A stretch of 64,000 bases of DNA from Endomychus coccineus (lineage: Eukaryota > Arthropoda > Insecta > Coleoptera > Endomychidae). The stretch lies in NCBI GenBank assembly GCA_958510875.1, contig OY294067.1, positions 263,722,180 to 263,786,179 of the forward strand. Reading direction: 5' to 3'. This document shows, piece by piece, positions 57,745 through 64,000 of this stretch; position 1 is the first letter of the stretch; each line of letters begins with the position of its first letter. Below the pieces are notes generated by a model. It did not search any database and was not told where the DNA came from. It saw only the letters and a program-made list of their open reading frames with translations. Position numbers and translations under genes: made by a program.

Positions 57745-57930
57745 AATGGTTTAATAGTCTAGTTTATATATTATTGAAAGTCCCTTTGAGCCAGCAAAAG
57801 TATAACAACGAAGTTGAGAAACTTCATCAAATTGCGTTGGACAATGATTGCCACAAATCTTTGATCAATAATTTAATTTCTAAACAAAAAAGGAAATTGG
57901 AACCTAGCCAACTAACTAAATAACTAAAGA
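57745..57930 (+). pseudogene. PLE RT fragment, inverted copy
   Basis: 'LLKVPLSQQKYNNEVEKLHQ' then 'IALDNDCHKSLINNLISKQK' and 'RKLEPSQLTK', the same protein segment as 57,701-57,545 but on the plus strand. The inverted arms (about 57,560-57,725 and 57,745-57,930) are separated by about 20 bp, giving a third head-to-head PLE locus. Confidence 0.8.
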
Positions 57931-57935
57931 GTAGC

Positions 57936-58586
57936 AAATCCAAAGATTTTTTGGATTATCAACAATTCTCCTGAAGAAAAATATTAAAAATCTCATTATT
58001 CCTATAACAAAATTAATCAATCGTTGTTTGCAGGAAAATGTATTTTCTGATTGTCTTAAATATGCCAAAATTATTGCAGTGTATAAACAAGGTGAGCAAG
58101 AGAACATATCGAATTATAGACCGATATCAATACTACCGGTGTTATCCAAAATTTTTGAAAAAGTTATTAGCAAGAGAGTTGTTGAATATTTTGAAACTAA
58201 CTCTTTATTTTATGAACATCAGTATGGCTTTAGGACGCAATGCACTTCAAGAATTTGTTAACACAACGCTGGATTGCTTTGAAAATGGTCAATATTCAGT
58301 TGCACTATTCATTGATCTATCCAAGGCTTTTGATTGTATTAATCATACCATCTTACTGCAAAAACTCTCTGCATGTGGTTTCAGTGGCTCTAGCCTGTCT
58401 CTAATAAGGTCATATCTTGATAATCGTTTTCAATCTGTTTACTACAATAATAAAGTTTCTAATATAAAAGATTTAAAAATTGGAGTACCACAGGGTTCCA
58501 TTCTTGGATCCATACTCTTCTTGATATATGTTAATGACTTTCCAAAATACTTACCATCTTCCGTTAATAACAAGAAGTTAAAATAA
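57936..58586 (+). pseudogene. CR1-like LINE reverse transcriptase fragment
   Basis: Frame one: 'LKKNIKNLIIPITKLINRCL', 'ENVFSDCLKYAKIIAVYKQG', 'NYRPISILPVLSKIFEKVIS' and 'YEHQYGFR' (to 58,240). A one-base shift there leads to frame two: 'EFVNTTLDCFENGQYSVALF', 'IDLSKAFDCINHTILLQKLS' (motif A, catalytic Asp kept) and 'GVPQGSILGSILFLIYVNDF' (motif B), ending at 58,586 before the YADD box. It is the least decayed LINE piece in the window, damaged by one visible frameshift and truncated at both ends. It is related to the LINE at 24,637-27,615 but not the same copy. Confidence 0.85.
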
Positions 58587-58594
58587 GTCCCAAA

Positions 58595-59440
58595 AGATTA
58601 GTATCAGAAAGAAATCAAACAGTCTGTGGTACAATGTGATAGTCTTTCAAGCCAGAAAGACATTGTGGGTCCACTCTCAAAACCCACTAAATTATATTCC
58701 TTCATTGAAATTCATAAGGAAAATGATCCCTTAGACCAGTAGTATCATTCGTAACAACCTCATTACCGTATACTTCAACAGTATGTTAGTGGAATGCCCG
58801 AATCTGAGGGTGAAGAAAATGAATATTAATAAACCCAACAATTTAAAAATTATACTCCAAATGCAGTACAAAGAAAATCATGTCTCTTCTTCATGAAATG
58901 CACTATTTAAAACTATTATGATGCTGTATATATGTCATCAAATATCTTCTAATATTCGTATAATCGTCTTGAACTTATTTCGAAGGCGGATGCGCATTTT
59001 GTTACAATAAAAAAATATCATCTGTTAAAATATTCGAGTAACTTATAAACACCATTTTAACAATTACGAAATTTGCTCCAAAATATAGTATCAGAAACTG
59101 GTGTGATTTAATTTGAAATATCGAAAATATTATAATTCTACATAATGTTATTAGTTTCATTCGACGTGCAAAACATTTCCGCTATACACTCAGACACTTT
59201 CAATTCGACACTTTAGCTCCTGGATAAAAGTCATACCAACCCTTGCATTAAATGAGAAATAACCAATATTTGTTCAAAACCGAACTATTTTCAATTCGAA
59301 AATAATACATAGTGGGCTGAAAATGATTCAACCATAGATAACCCCTTGAGCAGATATATTTTTGGATAATTTGGAAACACAAATTCATAAGCATTTTCTA
59401 TTACGAGGTTCATATTTTGGTACAGATAACTTGACGACAT
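58595..59440. other. Unassigned noncoding stretch
   Basis: No feature recognised. Confidence 0.4.
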
Positions 59441-59449
59441 CATAGCACG

Positions 59450-59757
59450 TTTCATTTTAACTGAATGCATTCTTAGAATCATAGATACAATTCATCCAAA
59501 TATTAAATCCAGAATTGAAATGGAAGAAGGAAATTCATTTAATTTTTTGAAACTAAACATCAAGAAAATCGATGACAAATCAGATTCTTCAATATTTCGT
59601 AAGCCCATATATACTAATCTGACAATTCACAATACATTGAACCATCCATTTCAACATAGAATAGCATATACCTATAATAGTTCCATACACAGACTTCTCA
59701 ACCTAGCGATGTCAAACAATAATTTTGATGAAGACAACAAATCAGCAATATGAATTT
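59450..59757 (+). pseudogene. PLE reverse transcriptase fragment
   Basis: 'NSRIIDTIHPNIKSRIEMEE', 'NSFNFLKLNIKK', 'SSIFRKPIYTNLTIHNTLN' and 'PFQHRIAYTYNSSIHRLLN' give the distal RT block of PLEs (normally INFLDL.I...F.IYRKPT.TD..I...S.HP..HK.A....I.RLL). Open to a stop at 59,753. It ends just before the endonuclease and is fragmentary. Confidence 0.8.
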
Positions 59758-59874
59758 GAGCCAATCATGTGTGTTTATAATAGCTGTCAGAAGAGTCAAA
59801 ATATATCGTTTCTAAATCATTTCCAATATATTTACTTTCGCGGTATTTGTTGATTCTAGATTTTTCACATAATA

Positions 59875-60700
59875 TCCTCCGATACAATGGCTATCAACGC
59901 TGGTGTTCCACAGGGACTGCCTTGGCACCAACTTCGTTTCTGCTCCATATAAATATTTGATATACCTCATACCGCTTTCTCATCTAGAGCCCCTTACTAT
60001 CCAATGAAGTCAGAGGAGCGAGATAGAGACAGGTTGACGCAATTGATGGAGATCTGGCAAAGATTTTGAAATGGGGTATGATAATCTATTAGAGTTTAAT
60101 GCAACCAAAACTCAAGCTTGCGTCTTCTTCAGGAGGACGAATCCCACAATACCTAATACGATGATGTCAGATACAACAATTGCTATGAAGTCTTCCATAT
60201 CTATGCTCGAGATAACCACCAACAGCACCCTCTCATTGGACGATCCTGTGAGGTCCATTGCGAAAACCGCTTCACAAAAGCTTAGTTTTTCATTCCGTGC
60301 CAGAAATACTTTACATGCCAGCAGCTCCTCATAATCTGCAAAGCACAGATTCGACCTACTCTGGAGTACTGTTCACTTGTTTGGAGTTCAGCTTCCAAAC
60401 TGCTGATCTTGTATTATATCCAGAAGAAAGCTATTCATCTAATTGATGATGTCACATTTACGAGTTTATTAACCTCTCTAAAGGGTGGGAGATCTCTCCC
60501 TTTTCTATAAATAGTTCCATTATCGGTGTTCATCAGAAATCTAGTCTGTTATTCCACCACGAGAGATTCCAGATAAGCCGACTAAACGTGTTCAAACTAG
60601 TCACCCCTTCATTGTAAAGCTCGAGACCTACAGAACTTCTTATCGAACAGCGAAGTTATGGAACTCATTACCTTGTGTCTTTTATTCCTAAAATCATACA
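59875..60700 (+). pseudogene. LINE family J, RT C-terminal half
   Basis: Starts with 'AINAGVPQG' (motif B, damaged). It continues 'LLEFNATKTQACVFFRRTNP' and 'TIPNTMMSDTTIAMKSSISM', then 'LHASSSS' (60,071-60,334). In other frames 'TLEYCSLVWSSASKLLILYY' and 'IHLIDDVTFTSLLTSL' follow, ending near 'WNSLPCVF' at about 60,690. The order equals that of the other J copies. The poly-A end is missing; many frameshifts. Confidence 0.8.
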
Positions 60701-60704
60701 TTTG

Positions 60705-61455
60705 ACCATCATAAGAGTCGGAAAGAGAAAAACTATACTTAAAAGAGAGGGAAGCCAAGGATCGATTTATCGTAGTTTTTTTTTGTCAAATCATTGTGAA
60801 GGATACTGAACGATAATTTTCTCATGGTATACCGATGAACAATTGGAATAGTGATAATTGATTTCCAGAAATCATAAAAACGTAAATCGAGCATTCAGGG
60901 AAGTTATCTCTTCTATTTTATTACTATTTCCACAAAGTAATCACTGAGTAGACTTCAACGAGTGAAGTTCAGTTAAAAGACAATCATATTTATAGCATCA
61001 TAAAATTCATGATGGTTCAAGATAACAATGAAGAAGCATAGTGGAATCAGTGATCTAGTATTCAAGTATAAGATGTAATGAACAATTTAGGATGTGAAAT
61101 AACCGATTGGATTGATACTCAAACCATGTACGGATTGAAGTGAATCAGTCTGTCTATATCTAAACATTCACATTTGACCTTAACACATGCCTGTGGAATA
61201 GTGTAGAAGTTTATTATATAAAGTGCAATACAGGGTGTGATTCAATTTAATTCAACTCAAATTCATCTCTATCTTCATTTTCAATTCCAATTCGTGATAT
61301 TGTTACGTCCTCTTGTCAATTGAGAAATCCATTCAAATATAACGACGTATGTTTTGGAATTCGTGAAATTTTCAGTAACTTCTTCTTTATCGTTCCATTT
61401 TCAATGTCATATTCTGGCTATCATAAATCTGATTTGAATTATTCTTCATGTGTAA
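60705..61455. other. Unassigned noncoding stretch
   Basis: Nothing recognised. Confidence 0.4.
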
Positions 61456-61467
61456 CCTCAATTCGCA

Positions 61468-61683
61468 GTGAACGTCCCTTTTTCTAATGAAGAAAACTAC
61501 TACTCATTGACATCTCCCTTGTGGAAATATGATTTTGATAAGTTCAGTGAACTAACTGCATTTATGTTTCCAGATTGTGGTCTCGGTTCCGATTTGATCC
61601 AACGGGAATCAACTAAGTCTAGGTACATGCTACCGTTCATCACTGGCGGAGTTGGATGGATTGAGGTGCACATTTTGAGGTGA
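61468..61683 (+). CDS. Open segment of unknown origin, exon-like
   Basis: After an acceptor-like 'cctcaattcgcag' the frame NVPFSNEENYYSLTSPLWKY runs on through 'FDKFSELTAFMFPDCGLGSD' and 'RYMLPFITGGVGWIEVHILR' to a stop at 61,683, where GAG|GTGAAT could also serve as a splice donor. I do not recognise the protein. Its last third has an inverted, diverged copy at about 62,645-62,710, so at least that part belongs to a repeat, which weakens the case for a host exon. Confidence 0.3.
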   Translation: MNVPFSNEENYYSLTSPLWKYDFDKFSELTAFMFPDCGLGSDLIQRESTKSRYMLPFITGGVGWIEVHILR

Positions 61684-62715
61684 ATGAAAAAATGGACTCT
61701 TCTAGAAATTCGTTAATTTTTCTCCATAATATTCAACAAATTCTGGCTCTTGGGGGTTTTCGGAGTCGCATTATAAAACTCAAAAAGCTCACAGTCATGA
61801 TGGTGAGAAGGCAAACTCCGTTCTTTTTTCTTAATAATATTTTATTTATATATGGATTTTTTTCTCACTATTCATTACTTTTGGACCATAAGAATTTTCA
61901 AATAGCTATAACTTTTTTTAGATATGAAAAAATTTCAATAAGAAAAAAAGCCGTACTTTGCGTTCTCAGGATCACGACTATGAACTTTTTGAGTGTCATA
62001 ATCGTGATTAGCGACTCCGGAAAATGCTCGCTCCGCCGAGCGAGAATTTGTTGCATATTATGAAGAAAATAAAACGAATTTCTAGAAGATGACGTAGAAA
62101 TGCAGGGCCCAGAGACCCGGAAATACCCCCAGGTAATTTGTGGAACTTTTTGAGTGTCCTAATCGTGATCGGCGACTTCGAAATCTCCTGATAGCCAGAA
62201 TTTGTTAAATATCATGAAGAAAAATCAATAAATTCCTAGAAGATGACATAGATATCCAGTTTCCGGATATCCCCAGGTATTGCAGGAGAGTTTTTGCATA
62301 TCGTTATCATCATCATTCATTAACGACATTTATATCCTCACTCGAATGATCGACAAGCATCAACAAATAATTTTTTATGAAATTCATCGATATCCAAAGC
62401 GTCAAGATAGTATACAGCAGGGTTGGTTCAAGGGGACCTTAGGGAATATTTTGGAGATCATATTCGTGATCCAGCGACCCCAAAAACCTCGGAAAAACCA
62501 ATTCGAGTTTGTTTTTTTATTCGGCTCAAAAAATGTACTCAGAAAAATGCATTTCTTGGCTAAAGAAGTTAAGTAAGTAAATAAAGTTTTTCCGCAAAAA
62601 GCATGCACATCACATAATTTTCAAATTACCTTCCCCGAATCGAATGCAGAAAACCTCATCTCAATCCATTCAACTCCGCCAGTAATGGAAGGTTGGACCT
62701 ATTTTAGTGTTTTAT
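61600..62715. repeat. Inverted-repeat block with internal tandem units
   Basis: 'tcactggcggagttggatgg' (61,640) and its inverse 'ccattcaactccgccagtaa' (62,668) define outer arms. Inside, a segment containing 'ttcggagtcgca..ataaaactc' and 'ctagaaattcg..aattttctc' occurs inverted at 61,695-61,800. It occurs directly at 61,978-62,100 and 62,141-62,260 (period about 161 bp), and in diverged form near 62,440-62,500. The two direct units share 'gaactttttgagtgtc' and 'agaatttgttgcatat'-type blocks. Probably a decayed foldback element. Confidence 0.65.
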
Positions 62716-62828
62716 TTTCTCAACTACTATAGTAGTAATCTAAGTGAACGATTAATTCTAGTGGCTATATAAATGTTCCAAATTCAGTATATGAGTATAA
62801 ATAATAAATACTGATATTATGATAAAAA

Positions 62829-64000
62829 CAGCGGTTCTCAAACTTCCACGTTGGGGACCCCCTTTTTTACGTTGAATAATTCTGCACCCCCTGCATCACG
62901 AACTTTCTGGATTTGGAACATGCGATTATAAATGCAGCAGTAGTCAATTTATAGTTGTGTTGTAGAGACTGAGTTACATAAGAGAGTTGTCAGTTGAAAT
63001 TCAACATTATTGTATATACACGTTCACGTTTAGTAAGGCAAACATAACCTCAAGGGCAAATAAAAGCTTATCAGTGCTAAAAGTTTCGGTGCAGATATCA
63101 TAAATCCCAGTGAGGTGGAGAGGTATTCAGAGACTCTGAACAATGAATATGTCGATAATCCCTGTAAAGAGCTTGCATGAAAACTTGGATCTTTCAAGAA
63201 ACAACAACAACAAGTCGAATTCCCACGAAGCTGTCACAGTAAATGACGTAGCTTTATTGGCATTACAAAAGGGGCTCATAGGGTTGCAGAGCAACTCAGG
63301 TCACCAGCTGCCATAGACATGGTAGGAACAACGTTTTGTGGAATCCATGCTACACAACTCAAGAATATACCTCTGTCAAAGGATACATATTCCAATTAAC
63401 TAAGTATTTGAGAATATTCAGCAAAAGATTAAATCTGAGTTAGTTGGAAAATTATTAGCCAAACAACTTGATGGAGCAACATACAGCAGTAACGATTCTT
63501 GATAGATTTGCTATATCAGATTCTGTCAAGGAGCTGTAATTGTTGAAGAGTTGCAAATTTTGCAAGCCCATACGGAAGAGCAGCTGCTGTCGTGTTGTTT
63601 ATGTGTTTCTGCAAACGTAATTAAGGAAAACTTAACTATTATTGAATTGCAAATCACAAATGATGCTATTATAAGCGTAAACTTGCAGTGAGAGGTTTGT
63701 GTTCTGTTCGAATTTGCACCGAGGGAGTAAAAACCATGTCTGGTGGATATAACAGTTTAAAAGCACTTGAGATGAAGTTATCTCCAAGCGTAATCTGGAA
63801 ACACTGCATTGTCAATCGCTAAGTCCCGAGCTTGATATTGTTTTGATATTGATAATGTTTGTACATAGTTAATTATACAAAAACCAGAACACAAAAATTC
63901 AGAATTTGCTGTTTTATTCTTCATTCAGGTGGATGTCACGCGGTACGGAGTTCAACGCGTCTACCAACTGAAAAATTAATAATTATTAGGCGAGTAGTCA
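62829..64000 (+). pseudogene. hAT transposase pseudogene, ZBED/SCAND3-like, runs off window
   Basis: A terminus CAGCGGTTCTCAAAC at 62,829, followed by 'ggggacccc', matches the CAGNGGTTCTCAA ends of one hAT group. Coding remains follow in several frames: 'ENIQQKIKSELVGKLLAKQL' and 'DGATYSSNDS' (about 63,405-63,500), 'CTEGVKTMSGGYNSLKALEM' then 'WKHCIVNR' (about 63,712-63,820), and 'LLFYSSFRWMSRGTEFNAS' (to about 63,965). These match the Q(L)DE.TD, CTDGA.AM.G, HC.IHR and RWLSRG blocks of hAT/ZBED transposases in the right order. Stops and deletions throughout. The 3' end is beyond 64,000. Confidence 0.8.

Overview
The window reads as an A/T-rich, gene-poor stretch of an animal nuclear genome, most likely an insect. 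The evidence is the transposon community: CR1/Jockey-like and RNase H-bearing LINEs, Penelope-like elements (PLEs) with GIY-YIG endonucleases, PIF/Harbinger, mariner and hAT transposases, a gypsy-type LTR end, and many foldback elements. There is no prokaryotic gene organisation, no rRNA or tRNA gene and no CRISPR array. I cannot name the species. Almost every recognisable coding stretch is a broken transposon copy. Only two segments (19,255-19,481 minus and 61,468-61,683 plus) look as if they might be host exons, and I recognise neither.

Layout. 0-10 kb: an interspersed repeat carrying a 298-bp MITE, decayed Jockey-like LINE 'family J' (my label), a PLE tail with a hammerhead ribozyme motif, two copies of a short repeat, and a palindromic element at 9.4-10.0 kb. 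10-20 kb: a second MITE copy, a PLE split by a 1.7-kb foldback element with TA target duplication, a 518-bp tandem duplication, and a possible host exon. 20-32 kb: an RNase H LINE ending in a 0.83-kb palindrome; a CR1-like LINE split by a head-to-head inverted PLE pair with a 12-bp target duplication; then a family J LINE split by another CR1-like LINE, which is itself split by an LTR-like block. 32-46 kb: a gypsy 3' LTR with polypurine tract and pol tail, a PLE remnant, an RNase H remnant, three large foldback elements (37.2-39.5, 41.2-42.9, 43.1-44.1 kb), the empty-site partner of the first repeat, and another family J copy. 46-64 kb: a second inverted PLE locus with ribozyme motif, a GGTCTTG-rich tract, a PIF/Harbinger pseudogene with a duplicated 3' end, a PLE/mariner chimeric reading frame, a third inverted PLE locus, LINE and PLE RT pieces, an inverted-repeat block, and a hAT (ZBED-type) transposase running off the right edge.

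Three themes stand out. First, at least eight long inverted repeats, several bounded by TA duplications, would fold into long hairpins if transcribed. Second, PLE copies occur three times as head-to-head inverted pairs, and four copies of their 3' region carry a hammerhead-like core. Third, a motif of about 25 bp (GTCGCTGAATACGAAT-like) recurs in otherwise unrelated repeats at 41.6-42.6, 46.5 and 61.7-62.5 kb. Nested insertions with readable junctions give a relative order of events.
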